This document shows, one piece after another, positions 58,501-63,448 of a DNA stretch of 64,000 nucleotides; position 1 is the first letter of the stretch, and the number at the start of each line of letters is the position of its first letter. Made by a program: the position numbers and the translations under genes. Location of the stretch: contig OX411546.1 of assembly GCA_948146395.1 (NCBI GenBank), forward strand, positions 22,732,449 to 22,796,448, read 5' to 3'. Origin of the DNA: Fragum whitleyi. Its lineage: Eukaryota; Mollusca; Bivalvia; Cardiida; Cardiidae. The notes below the pieces were generated by a model. The model saw only the letters and a list, made by a program, of their open reading frames with translations. It searched no databases and was not told where the DNA came from.

Positions 58501-61500
58501 AAAATTTAGGACCATGATGGTCCTAAATTTCTCACCTGAGTTACTAAGTCATCTCATAACTTGTCAACTGGGTTATAAATTGTTCGAGATTGTTTTGATA
58601 TACATTTGGGATGGTTTTAGAAGAAACAAACTTTAATTTTGAAATGGAATTTGATTGTTCTTAAACAAATTGACATTTTAGGTTTACTTTTCAAGTAGTA
58701 CAGTTCTAAGTTTTTCTCATAATAGCATAGAAAGCAGGTAGTTTAGGCTAAAATTAGACTGCTTGTTGTGTAGGCTGAACGAAGTCTATACCGTCTGTTC
58801 AAGCTTTGTGTACTGCATGGGAAGGGTTAACTTTGCATTAAATGCAAGGAGCAGCAAGAGTTCAACATGGAAGTGGCAATAATCAGCACGCACAGTTGAT
58901 TGAATTGGTCGACTTTTAAATTTGGCTCAATCTTTCCAAACAAATCTGTAAAATTGACCTAATAATTAAACTTAAACAGAAATTAAACAAGAGTTTTTGA
59001 TAGATTCAAATTCTTTTTACAATCTAATAGAGCTTCACCCAAGGAATATCTCTGCCATGTTTAAGCTTGATTAGTCAAATGGTTTAAGAGATGTTGATCT
59101 TTTTCTAAGTTTTTGGTGAATTTCAGCCAGTTACCATGGAAAGCAGAGCTTTTTATAGAATTATTTTGTAGAAAATACTTAAGTAGAGCTTTGCCCTAGG
59201 AAAATCCCTGCCAAGCTTAAGCTTGATTGGCCCTATGGTTAAGAAGAAAATGTTGGGGGGGGGGGGGAGGGTGTTTTGAGTTTTTCGGCAATTTTTGGCA
59301 TTTCCATATCATGGCCTCCAGAGTTTTTGATGGAATTAAATTCTTTTAACAAATTTAGTAGAGTTTTTTCGAGGACCCCCCTAACTTCCCTGCAGGAAAC
59401 ATTGATATTGGTAGTATTGTGATCTCTTTGTATTGTCATTTTCTTGTATCATCATTTAAAAAGTATTGTCCTAAAAGACAAAGGTAAATCTCTATCAAGT
59501 ATATCTTGTACTTACTTTTTTGTCAACAATAAAGTATGATCTCTGGAGGCTACTGCATCTATACACACATCATTCTTCAGGGCTTTTACCAACTTTGGTA
59601 CCTAAAACATTTTTTAGAGGTACAGATAAGAGGGGGATAAAGCCACTCTAAAATCTTTAATTCTCAACAAAACCCTATGTTGTGGGTACCAATTTGAATT
59701 GTCTCGATGAGACAATTCAAATGAGTACCAACAACATAGGGTGTGTTCTTTTTATAATTGAAAAAATTTGATCATAAACTCTTTCTGTAGCCCTGATTGT
59801 TGGATGATAAGATAGTCAAATTACAAATCACAGGCTCAATGCAACACTGTTGATTGTGTCAATATTTACATAAGTGTTCTATTAGAATCAAATTTTTTTC
59901 ATATACCTTGGACTTCATGAAAATTAAGGGAAAATAGATCTACTATTTGCAAAATAATTATTAAATAGTTTTTCTTCAAAATTTCAAGAATAAAAGAATG
60001 TTATACAAGCTGATGTCTGTCAAGTCAACTTGTTTCGTCTGACCTTGCTACTTTCCTACTGTGTATAAAGCAGATTTAAACCTCCGCTTCAAATTTATGC
60101 TCTCGGATATCTGAATTTTCAAAAAGAACTACAGTTGAAAGAGTGTGAGAAGTCGCCTGAGAATAGCTGCCAAGCTTCCGTAAGTGGTCAGCTCATGTCA
60201 AATTTTCTCTCTAAATGTTCTGTGACTAGCAACAATTCCTCATATAAAGCCAGTTGTCAACTTAAATTGTCTGGATGCACCCATTGCAGAGAGAGAAATC
60301 CAATGAGAGAACTTTCCATTAAATGGCCAACTACATGGCAGATTTTGCCCTGTCCCTAGGATGGCTCCATTTGACCGTTTTGACTTAACTAACACATACA
60401 ATGACTTAACCAACACATACCACACAAATATCCTCAGTTGGATGTCCTAGTCGACCACCATGTCCTTGACCACATGTGTACACCAGTCCGTCCAGAGTTA
60501 TAAATACTGTATGGTATTTACACATCACAATCTGTAATAAACATAAATGTGACCATCTGGGCAGTGCATAAAGTGTTGAACTTTGTCAAACTTGGCGGAC
60601 TGTACAGACTGACTAGGGTCAGAACTTTTTGTTTTTTGTGAATTTTCTGAATTTAGAATGGTAAATCTACCTTTCTGTGATTTTTTTTTTATTTTTTGAA
60701 ATGTGATCTCTGGTTGACCTGTACTAGACCCAGTCTTTTTTTCAAATATTTAATTAACAGAATTCCAAGATGTTCCTATATCGCGTGACGGGTCACAAAT
60801 TTGAATAAGCATGATCAAACAAAAGTGAAAGATAACATTAACCCTGGTCATGTTTAACCTGGAATATAAATGTTTGCCTAAGGATGTATAGTATAGACAA
60901 CGATCAGTCTACACAAATGTACTTTGAGTTTGGACTCTATGATTTCATAAGGTGCGAATCCACTGGACTCCTTCCGCACAAAAGTCAAACCCTGCATATG
61001 GCAATTTACCATGGGAATTTCAAATCAAAATTTCAATATATTAATACTATCAAAAATTATGTCGATTTTTTATTAGTTTGATATTTTTGTTGTGATTAAA
61101 CAATTTCTTAGTTTAATTAAATCTCCACTCACAAATAACAAAATTTCAGACCATATAAACTCTAACAAAGCTAACACACTGCAACTCTTTCATAACCCTC
61201 TATATTATATCGCTGACTGCATTTAAATGCTCCCGTATTTTTAGTGCTTCAGTTGGGGATAGGGGTGTTCCCGAAAAGATATTAACACAGTTTTTCCTGC
61301 AATTTTCATCAAATTCAAAATGTTTTGAACCAAAAAAAAATGAATAATTGCATAAAGCCAGCCCATCAATGATTGAACATGCAAACTGTTTGCAAATTAT
61401 ACCCCCCCCCCTTTTGCAAGTACTCTTGGGAGCAAAGAGAGTGTATAATTTGCAAACAGTTTGCACTTTTGTCATCCTGAACTCGGGCCAGGTAAGTATT

Positions 61501-61817
61501 TTACACATAGTTATTGACGGAAGGTGACAATACCCCAGGCCAGACTGAATTGTATTAATCCCTTCGTTTATCCAACGAGGGGGAACAGTATTATAGCATA
61601 ACTCCACTTTATTTCTTAGACCCAACCCTCAGCACTGAAACGGATTTGCAGTGTAATAAGTAGATTAAATAAACAGGACTTTACCTTTTTTAGATCAATA
61701 CTGTTCTTTCTAAACTCATCAACAACTTCTGGAGTGTGTATTCTATGATCTGTAAGTTGGCCTAGAGTGAAGTTAGCATTGTCTCCCCAGGTGTACACCT
61801 CATGTCTGTCTGTCATA
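27069..61817 (-). CDS. IBTK: Inhibitor of Bruton tyrosine kinase-like protein (RCC1-BTB-BTB CUL3 adaptor), 22 exons, 5' end off window
   Basis: On the - strand, 22 exons (listed singly) sum to 3484 nt: one base finishing a codon, then 1160 codons and TAA, with all splice phases agreeing. Domains in order: RCC1 repeats (VYTWGDN, VYTCGQGHGGRLGH, LYSCGLNDFHQLG), linker, BTB1 (IHDVILE ... PVHKYILVSR ... YIYTDLCDLL), basic linker, BTB2 (MYDVSLKS ... CHRCVLVARLEYF ... FLYTDE), BACK-like helices (VVADQLLVTRLKEMCE), a disordered Ser/Lys-rich tail and a conserved C-terminus (EEQAIQDLL). In mammals IBTK binds BTK and recruits substrates to CUL3 ligases; that role here is inferred. Human IBTK has N-terminal ankyrin repeats; those exons must lie right of base 64000. 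Introns hold many repeats and degenerate copies of exons w4, w6, w7 and w22. Confidence 0.95.
28495..28526. repeat. Poly-G tract, 32 nt
   Basis: Uninterrupted run of 32 G between TATTCT and TCAAATA. Possible quadruplex-forming sequence; the exact length may be a sequencing artefact. Confidence 0.85.
29132..29176 (+). repeat. Family A terminus fragment
   Basis: CAGGTGAGCGATTTAGGGCC-ACCATGGCGCTCTTGTT, preceded by about 280 bp of GGTCAAA-rich sequence that may be a truncated core. Confidence 0.6.
29245..29343. repeat. 33-bp tandem repeat, three units
   Basis: Three consecutive copies of AAAATTACAGTAAGTAAATA-TATTTATTACCTG, nearly identical, in the last IBTK intron. Confidence 0.9.
30034..30210 (-). 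pseudogene. Possible transposon-derived zinc-finger N-terminal fragment
   Basis: Reads KKKKHSQSFQDQWLANPAFK then DWLIKDKSDSSAVRMKCSIC-CETIL. The QWL.NP.F..WL plus C..C pattern resembles the N-terminus of hAT-related zinc-finger proteins common in invertebrate genomes. It breaks off after the second Cys pair with no continuation found nearby. Confidence 0.4.
30965..31235 (-). repeat. Family G repeat (copy 2)
   Basis: Starts ACAAGAGATGTTGG, includes ATGCCCCCCATAAAAGCATG and ends with the CTTCTTTGAAAGGGGGACGT hairpin. Confidence 0.75.
31247..31616. mobile_element. Dispersed element M5 (copy 2), abutting IBTK w21 donor
   Basis: Same landmarks (GGAATAACTATGCAAATGAG, AACTCGGGGTAGCCTCGTTT hairpin). 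Its right end (AATATCCTCTA) stops about 10 nt from the w21 5' splice site. Confidence 0.8.
31626..31860 (-). CDS. IBTK: IBTK exon w21
   Basis: Acceptor TACTTTCAG, donor ATACAG|GTTTGT; 78 codons: SWGLPSNSKVTPAMKT ... SPDNPWNMAMAQSPP ... FSDIIQDEEHKHAVL ... KPLGLIQ. Human has NPWLSS ... FASIVEEELQQEAAL ... KPLALIQ. A dispersed repeat begins about 8-12 intron bases after the donor. Confidence 0.94.
31895..32603. mobile_element. Possible decayed pogo-like element
   Basis: TA-flanked CAGTGCAGTC at left and inverted CAGTGTGCTC at right, with internal CAACGAG motifs. The inverted repeat is short and imperfect, so this is tentative. Confidence 0.3.
32720..32908 (-). CDS. IBTK: IBTK exon w20
   Basis: Acceptor CTTTTTTTAAG, donor TTGAG|GTAAAT. 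The split codon forms Trp, then GSVNQTVQSFRNLMLEEQSV and a Lys/Ser-rich tail; human has AWASSLHSVSSKSFRDFLLE. The conserved Trp and SFRxxxLEE support it. Confidence 0.92.
32975..33221. mobile_element. Foldback MITE M2
   Basis: Opposite orientation copy: TTAACCCTTGTCATGCTGAA followed first by the CAGGAGCTATAGAC hairpin side; ends ATTCAGCATGACAAGGGTTA. Confidence 0.8.
33825..34048 (+). mobile_element. tRNA-derived SINE (copy 2) at IBTK exon w19 donor
   Basis: Same head, body and tail as the 17.4-kb copy. Flanked by a perfect 12-bp duplication ATCTATACCATG at 33813..33824 and 34049..34060; the right copy contains the w19 5' splice site (CATG|GTATAGAT on the - strand). Confidence 0.9.
34057..34194 (-). 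CDS. IBTK: IBTK exon w19
   Basis: Acceptor AATTTGCAG, donor CCATG|GTATAG. It encodes PKKPPGFSWKAVKKQQKAQL then a Gln/Asn/Glu-rich stretch, corresponding to human KLSQKQRKMIA. A SINE begins nine intron bases beyond, and its 12-bp target duplication spans exon -4 to intron +8, so the donor sequence exists twice (34049..34060 and 33813..33824). Confidence 0.87.
34612..35258 (+). repeat. Foldback-headed dispersed element M6 (copy 1)
   Basis: A palindrome of about 160 bp (GGGATGAGTGTCTTTTTCAC ... GACACTCGTCCCTTATA) followed by about 480 bp shared with copy 2, including ATTACACAATCTATTTTTAG, CCAAGTTAGTCTGTATTTTT and GTGCAATGGATTTCCCCAC. Confidence 0.85.
35375..35815. mobile_element. Dispersed element M5 (copy 3, inverted)
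   Basis: TAATGAGTGTTCATGGAATA, AAACGAGGCTCCGCCGAGTC, GCTCATTTGCATAGTTATTC, TAGGTCATATTATAAATTGC. Confidence 0.8.
36160..36320 (+). repeat. Family E fragment
   Basis: GGAGTACCTAACAATGGATT ... CTAGCCTCCAGCTGCTATC ... CAACCCTTTGGTGGAAGACA; the start is truncated. Confidence 0.65.
36373..36658 (-). repeat. Family G repeat (copy 3)
   Basis: GGAGATGTTTGTAAAACATT, a C-run, then CCTCCTCTTCGAAGGGGGGC at the other end. It ends about 18 nt from the IBTK w18 donor. Confidence 0.78.
36676..36815 (-). CDS. IBTK: IBTK exon w18
   Basis: Acceptor TTCTTAATAAG (weak), donor CCTTG|GTAAGA; ENDESIGDDNKPDGW ... SPCVSLRDIMKQEQTQRKNAP, equivalent to human SPPVVDLRTIMEIEESRQKC. The overlapping + strand frame is a shadow. 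Confidence 0.85.
37419..38155 (+). repeat. Foldback-headed dispersed element M6 (copy 2)
   Basis: Same order and orientation as the 34.6-kb copy, with a small insertion (CAGGACTTGCAGATCAAAGG region, near 38031..38060). Confidence 0.85.
38408..38514. mobile_element. Foldback MITE M10
   Basis: GTTGATTTCATGGAGGAATG-TAACCAAAAACCTTATC ... GATTAGGTTTTTAGTTTCAT-ACCTCAATGAAATCAAC, about 107 bp. Related: 46105..46212 and 30600..30795. Confidence 0.75.
38606..38947 (-). CDS. IBTK: IBTK exon w17 (start of disordered tail)
   Basis: Acceptor ATTTCTAG; IDNMSRRMITPYDEPPDSQY then a Lys-rich segment (KAKPKKKRTRTKSG) and Ser/Glu-rich sequence; RRMITPY corresponds to RRVITPYQDGPD. Donor taken as ACAGTG|GTATAT (114 codons, phase 0); an alternative GTGTGA donor lies 20 nt earlier. 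Confidence 0.87.
39220..39280 (-). CDS. IBTK: IBTK exon w16
   Basis: Acceptor TTTCCCAG, donor CAGTCG|GTAGGT; one base plus 20 codons: YLDMISDEVMEELTTYYRQS, matching SLDVLSDGVLKDLSEFYRKM. Confidence 0.93.
39293..39539. mobile_element. Foldback MITE M2
   Basis: AACCCTTGTCATGCTGAATA ... GGGTTCAGCATGACAAGGGT. It lies about 13 nt upstream of the IBTK w16 acceptor. Confidence 0.8.
39680..40861 (-). repeat. Family A-like repeat (copy 5)
   Basis: About five units of roughly 160 bp with GAAATGACCTCCGCCCAT and GGGTCACCCAAGGA, then (GGAC)n at 40790..40815 and the GCCAGTGGAGCTAATAA terminus. Lies in the IBTK intron between w15 and w16. Confidence 0.82.
40870..41700. other. IBTK intron stretch with no supported feature
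   Basis: AT-rich intron sequence between w15 and the family A-like repeat. Only a family C-like tail (CTCAGGTTTTCTCCGAAAAC-AGCTGAGCTAA near 41160) is recognisable. Confidence 0.5.
41711..41828 (-). CDS. IBTK: IBTK exon w15
   Basis: Acceptor CTTTCAG, donor AATAG|GTGAGA; TLKNVGELLEFSSTYNAGQL then QATCQQYIVINLSTLLEN, matching LTLKNAAMLLEFAAMYSAKQ. Confidence 0.95.
42311..42412 (-). CDS. IBTK: IBTK exon w14
   Basis: Acceptor CTCTTGTAG, donor TTTGA|GTAAGT; KTQKIEFLCNILVVADQLLV then TRLKEMCEAAIAHL. The VVADQLL.TRLKE block is nearly identical to human IBTK (BACK-like helices after BTB2). Confidence 0.96.
42610..42892 (-). repeat. Family E dispersed repeat, longest copy
   Basis: From GGCAGTTCGTAGTGTGTAGG through CCAATGGGTTGATAATTG to CAGTCAATCAATCAATC; it includes a head region absent from other copies. 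Confidence 0.75.
43234..43397. mobile_element. Foldback MITE M1
   Basis: Decayed left end (AAGAACGGCAATGGTTCCGC), central AGGTTTCCTAATGAAAATCA palindrome, right end GGATTCACTACCTTAA. It ends about 37 nt beyond the IBTK w13 donor. Confidence 0.7.
43435..43531 (-). CDS. IBTK: IBTK exon w13 (BTB2 end)
   Basis: Acceptor GATTTCAG, donor GGAAA|GTAAGT; TSTSKPLSLPVPSDILEILL then DFLYTDECPFME, matching IHSDILKVILDYLYTDEAVV. Confidence 0.95.
43845..43974 (-). CDS. IBTK: IBTK exon w12 (BTB2 start)
   Basis: Acceptor CAATTTCAG, donor ATGGAG|GTAAGA; DTKLEMYDVSLKSEDGIVFQ then CHRCVLVARLEYFHSMLATG, a clear match to human CDVTMKS ... CHKCVLCARLEYFHSML. Confidence 0.96.
44411..44544. mobile_element. Foldback MITE M1
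   Basis: CTTATGGTAGTCGACCCGTT at left, GGTTCCACTACCTTAA at right. Confidence 0.72.
44679..44771 (-). CDS. IBTK: IBTK exon w11
   Basis: Acceptor TATTTCAG, donor TTGAA|GTAAGT; it encodes LECFAYANGYVRSAK ... PLHFDRNKL between the two BTB domains. Similarity to human is low but both phases fit. Confidence 0.85.
45165..45628 (-). CDS. IBTK: IBTK exon w10 (BTB1 body and basic linker)
   Basis: Acceptor TTGTTACAG, donor AAACG|GTTAGT; 154 codons plus two bases. BTB1 core: VHGQRWPVHKYILVSR ... NVHPQIFEQLIMYIYTD. Then an acidic stretch and a Lys/Arg-rich linker (NKRKKGKDGKRKGSQ) and NPLKMLSDIGNRWGI, equivalent to human DPVRMLQTVAKKFDF. It is the longest exon of the gene in the window. Confidence 0.95.
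45805..45895. mobile_element. Short hairpin MITE M4
   Basis: ATGGCTCAGAGCAAAACACT ... ACTGCCTATATGTTTATAGG ... TTGTGCTGAGCCAT, a complete hairpin. Confidence 0.75.
46455..46560 (-). CDS. IBTK: IBTK exon w9 (start of BTB1)
   Basis: Acceptor TCCTGTAG, donor TTGGAG|GTAAAC. It encodes LTDIPVISDPDMQEDFSQLL then DEADEYDLIHDVILE, matching human FGKLLREADEMDSIHDVTFQ; IHDV opens the first BTB fold. Confidence 0.93.
46887..47552 (-). repeat. Family B repeat (copy 2)
   Basis: From CTAGAACTGTCGCAACGCAG through units with GTGACCTTGACCTTTGACC to (GGAC)n/(AGAC)n and the CCCCCTCTATTTCATAGATG hairpin. Confidence 0.85.
47593..47761 (-). CDS. IBTK: IBTK exon w8
   Basis: Acceptor TCTTCTTCAG, donor ACATG|GTAAAT. 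It encodes STEGEFGRVTLLELSMQEAI then EDIHVRKIPNIHRAMYITAD and RKGHNYATFQSLPNT, matching human YERIRLEKLTFAHRAVSVST and the following residues. The two bases that complete the Glu codon confirm the phase from w7. Confidence 0.92.
47932..48896 (+). repeat. Family C repeat (copy 2), inserted in a foldback MITE
   Basis: Same termini, with five units of about 150 bp (TGACCTTGAATTTGGAACCA and CAGGCAATCATCATGTGAA) and (GACGAC)n at 48811..48847. It splits an M2 MITE into 47786..47931 and 48897..48988. Confidence 0.87.
49026..49185. mobile_element. Foldback MITE M1
   Basis: About 160-bp near-palindrome: TTAAGGTAGTGGACCCGTAA ... AGGTTTCCTAATGAAAACCA-TTAGGAAACCT ... CAGGTCCACTACCTTAA. Four more copies in the window: 12541..12673, 16223..16380, 43234..43397, 44411..44544. 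Confidence 0.85.
49339..52101. mobile_element. Mariner-like element interrupted by a family A repeat
   Basis: Terminal repeats CGAGGGTTGTCCAAGAAACT and, inverted, CGAGGGTTGTCCCAGGAATT, with TA at both ends (49337..49338, 52102..52103). Removing the nested repeat (about 50655..52008) leaves about 1.4 kb, normal mariner length, but no readable transposase frame was found. Confidence 0.75.
50655..52008 (-). repeat. Family A repeat (copy 4), nested in the mariner-like element
   Basis: Runs from ACAAGAGGACGATGATGGTC to GAGCACGTTGTGCTCAGGTG-AGCTAAAA with a CGACG-rich block at about 51925. The core has about seven units of roughly 147 bp containing CATTAAGGCCCCTTTTCCCG. Confidence 0.87.
52284..52404 (-). 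CDS. IBTK: IBTK exon w7A, tandem duplicate of w7B, possibly mutually exclusive
   Basis: Acceptor GCAGCCCAG then CVNYTLTITSIAIVTDSGEV through LSYKAPPIKEPIRSNK; donor GTAGGT. Frame intact, 40 codons plus one base, the same exit phase as w7B, so either copy joins w8 in frame but both together would shift the frame. It could be an alternative exon or a young duplicate pseudo-exon; the acceptor is less certain than that of w7B. Confidence 0.55.
52640..52965. repeat. Tandem duplication of about 160 bp
   Basis: Two near-identical units with AGTTGCCAATTTGGGACACT, TAGTTATGAAGGAAGAAATT and GGAGGCTGATCTTG. They contain an M2-like AGATCAAACTGCAC hairpin side and lie between IBTK exons w7A and w7B. Confidence 0.8.
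53055..53181 (-). CDS. IBTK: IBTK exon w7B (probable constitutive copy)
   Basis: Acceptor AGAGACAG with a poor pyrimidine tract; donor AATAAAG|GTAGGT; 42 codons plus one base: LYVVDYTLTITSIAIVTDSG, then EVFIGNLSNKAPPVKEPIR. It aligns to the human stretch before RCC1-linker residues (ISDIALNRNEILFVTQDGEG). Exon w8 follows in phase. A second intact copy (w7A) lies about 650 nt downstream. Confidence 0.85.
53668..53788 (-). CDS. IBTK: IBTK exon w6
   Basis: Acceptor TTTACAG, donor GGAAAG|GTAATT; one base plus 40 codons: RTDVKLLFAIGG ... LRENGGRELIISYMNHSGK, aligning to human KENGGQKICILAMDGAGRV. Two extra copies, one partly inverted and one frameshifted, lie upstream at 53893..54130. Confidence 0.9.
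53893..54130 (-). pseudogene. IBTK: Two extra copies of IBTK exon w6, one forming a palindrome
   Basis: 53999..54128 matches w6 and its flanking intron but has a 2-nt net insertion (frameshift, TGA) and a damaged acceptor. 53893..53952 is a partial copy on the gene strand and 53953..53998 is the same segment inverted, making arms of about 46 nt around AGATCT with few mismatches. Confidence 0.87.
54148..54238. mobile_element. Short mariner-type MITE
   Basis: CGAGAGATGTTCAAAAAGTT at left and, inverted, TGAGGGAGATCCAAAAGTTT at right, between TA dinucleotides; 91 bp. The left end is repeated beside the real w6 exon (near 53810), so it was copied with that exon unit. Confidence 0.45.
54323..54389 (+). 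mobile_element. SINE tail fragment
   Basis: Only the 3' part is present: GAGAGGAATTTATCTTAATT then TGTAAGAACATG and AAATAGGTTTTAAC, similar to the tails of the full copies. Confidence 0.6.
54406..55015 (+). repeat. Family C repeats (one full, two partial)
   Basis: A truncated start at 54406, a nearly complete element at 54465..54793 (with an internal short duplication of CGATCGGCTGTCGAGTTC), and a decayed third at 54794..55015. Confidence 0.8.
55204..55430. mobile_element. Palindromic MITE M3
   Basis: CAGGGCCTAAGGTTATAAAA at left, GTATTAAAATCTGGGCCCTG at right. Confidence 0.72.
55451..55631 (-). CDS. IBTK: IBTK exon w5 (RCC1 end)
   Basis: Acceptor CTGTATAG, donor TCCAG|GTTAGT. Two bases complete Gly, then HPRPVKDERQLSVLCQVTAL ... 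VVCSDAATVIYTKSGEMFVL ... YQCRKITS, matching the human segment ending YQCKKMAS. Confidence 0.93.
55652..56342 (-). repeat. Family B repeat (copy 3)
   Basis: CTAGAAATGTCTCAGAGCAG start, three units with TGACCTTTGACCTATGTGAC, (AGAC)n, and the terminal CCCCCCTCTATTTTGTAGG-TGGGGGG hairpin. Confidence 0.87.
56932..57135. mobile_element. Palindromic MITE M3 inside an IBTK exon copy
   Basis: GGCCTGAGGTTATAAAACTT ... TTTTTATAACCTCGGGCC. Flanked by CAG at 56929..56931 and 57136..57138; sibling exon copies read ACAGCATCAGTTGTGTAG without interruption, implying a 3-bp duplication. Confidence 0.83.
57247..57423 (-). mobile_element. tRNA-derived SINE (copy 4) inside an IBTK exon copy
   Basis: Tail TTATTTTACATTGATTGGG to a degraded head at about 57420. 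It splits the third w4 exon copy between GAGTCC and ACATGT. No clean target duplication seen. Confidence 0.8.
57541..57743 (-). CDS. IBTK: IBTK exon w4 (RCC1)
   Basis: Acceptor CTCTACTAG, donor CTTG|GTATGT. It encodes NGVLYSCGLNDFHQLG ... LKGKQIKGICTGRFHTVVYT ... CGLNAGQLG. Three degenerate copies of its 3' half plus donor lie directly downstream in the gene (56793..57540). Confidence 0.95.
57766..57915 (-). repeat. Family G repeat (copy 4, shortened)
   Basis: ACAAGAGATGTTTGAAA start, (AGACTG)n, then CCTCTTCTTCAAAGGGAGGG. It lies within 25 nt upstream of the IBTK w4 acceptor. Confidence 0.7.
58023..58545 (-). repeat. Family A fragment with second terminus
   Basis: Begins ACAAGAGGGCCAGAATGGTC, then three decayed units containing TCAATCAAAATTTCACAAA. 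Another terminus-like hairpin AGGACCATGATGGTCCTAAA is at 58508..58527. The microsatellite end is missing. Confidence 0.65.
59516..59601 (-). CDS. IBTK: IBTK exon w3 (RCC1)
   Basis: Acceptor TTTTAG, donor AAAAAA|GTAAGT; 28 codons plus two bases: VPKLVKALKND ... AVASRDHTLLLTK, matching VPRLVEGL ... AAAKDHTVVLT of human IBTK. Confidence 0.92.
59618..59760. mobile_element. Foldback MITE M7
   Basis: ACAGATAAGAGGGGGATAAA ... TTTGAATTGTCTCGATGAGA-CAATTCAAATGAGTACC. Others at 8875..9110 (two nested halves), 62930..63270 and the broken 63337..63448. Confidence 0.7.
60421..60531 (-). CDS. IBTK: IBTK exon w2 (RCC1)
   Basis: Acceptor TTATTACAG, donor TGTGTG|GTATGT; 37 codons, phase 0: IVMCKYHTVFITLDGLVYTCG then QGHGGRLGH. 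This matches the second RCC1 repeat of IBTK (VYTCGHGPGGRLGHG). Confidence 0.93.
61685..61817 (-). CDS. IBTK: IBTK exon w1 (first RCC1 repeat)
   Basis: Acceptor GCATACAG then one base completing a codon; donor AAAAAG|GTAA. It encodes TDRHEVYTWGDNANFTLGQL ... IDLKK, close to the first RCC1 blade of human IBTK (VYTWGDNTNFTLG). The acceptor is the least certain boundary of this gene because the upstream exon is not in the window. Confidence 0.85.
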
Positions 61818-62228
61818 CTGTATGCTAATCAACAATATAATTTACATCAACATTAAGTTTATATTTCAACAGGCTTTGATAAAACTAAAGATCACCACCC
61901 ACTACCGCCTGAAATACCATGGACATCACAAAATGCCAGTTTTTGCAAGACAAAGTTATAGCAATACCTCAAGTTATCTCCTAAAAAGGTCAAGCTAAAA
62001 ATTCACACCATAATTTCTCAACCTAATAGAGTCGGGGATCATTTTCAGGCGATATATTGAGAGATTCTCCAATTTTTCGTCCAGAAATCTTAGATCTACT
62101 GAAACTGGCTTAATGAGAGAAAAATCCTAAAGCAAAATGCAATATGTGAAGAATTTCATAAAATTTCTCGCTTAATTTCTCATTACATTTGGCACATGAT
62201 ACAGAATATTTTTTCTCTACAATATATA

Positions 62229-62896
62229 CATAGTCAAAAAAGTTTCGCAACACTTTTTGTTGAATTGTAACATAGTCTATGTAAATATCAAGTTAGTGAG
62301 TCGGTGCCTGAGCGATGAGCTTATCGATTGGCTATCCGAATCAACAGTGTTTACTTTGAAGATCACTATTTTAGGCGTACCATGAGTTTTTAAGTGTTTT
62401 ACGTCGGTAGTTCAAATTACAAGCTAGAGTTAGTCTGAAATTTCCACTTTTCATCACTTTGAATGAGTACTAAATCAAATCATTTAAAAAAGCAGCTCAA
62501 GTCATCAAACAGAACATTGACCAGGTCATAAACGGAGGCATTAATCACGTAACGTCAACCACATGTAAACACAGAGAAGATTCATTTTGGTATGAAAGGC
62601 AGACAATGACCAAATATAATGTTTGCTAAAACTTTTGTCGCTCCAGACAGCGTGATATTGAATTGGGAAACCGAAATCTGGAAAAAAATGACAGGCTGTG
62701 ACTTTTTATATCAGCCCATCCCGCTGTTTTGGCTATGTTTTGTGACTGTAGAGTCACCATTGGAACAAAAGAAAAGCATGAATATATTGCTTAGATTTTG
62801 AAGTCAATGTTTTGCTTCATTTGAGTACAATATTTCTGCTACAGAAAAATATTAAGCAAAAAATATCAAGTGTTGCTAAACATTTTTGATTAAGTG
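62229..62896. mobile_element. Mariner/Tc1-like element, 0.67 kb, decayed
   Basis: Left end CATAGTCAAAAAAGTTTCGC and inverted right end CACTTAATCAAAAATGTTTA are similar over about 28 nt, with flanking TA. No transposase similarity recognised inside. Confidence 0.6.
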
Positions 62897-63448
62897 TATA
62901 TTCCATCAATAGTCCTTCAAAACCAGTGTTATGGATACTCATTTGAAAAGCATTGTCCAGATGATTCTAATGAATACCCACAATAAAGGGTTTAAACGGA
63001 AAAATAACACAAAGTTATTCATACATTCAACATTCTCCTTTTAGAATATTGGATAAAAACATCAACATGACCAGAGCTACAGATAGAAGGGGTATTTTGG
63101 TTTTCAAATTTTAACATTTCATTATTTCAAACTCAACCCATTGTACTCATTTGAATCATCTCCATTGTTAATACTCATTTGAAAGGTCACATAGAGACAA
63201 TTCAAATGAGTACCCACAACATAGGGCTTCATTTGAAAATAGACTGGCTTTACCCTCTTATCTGGACCCCTGTACCATAAGAATTAGAGTTCCCAGAAAT
63301 TCCTTTTTTAAAGTGATAAGAAATAACACTAAAATTAGAGGTAGAGATAAGAGGGAGGGGGGGTGTAATTCCAATCTAAAATCTTCATTTCTTCATGAAA
63401 CCCTATATTGAGGGTACTCATATTAATCGTCTTGACAAGACGATTCCA

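Noticed and set aside
61200..61625. 141-residue - strand frame next to IBTK w1
   Set aside because: It begins inside the intron after the w1 donor, crosses a palindromic repeat (CAAACTGTTTGCAAATTATA and its inverse) and resembles no IBTK segment; the true w2 exon is at 60421..60531.
62929..63448. Possible IBTK ankyrin exons upstream of w1
   Set aside because: The region is made of M7-type foldback MITE pieces; no ankyrin-like peptide was readable on the - strand between 61818 and 64000.
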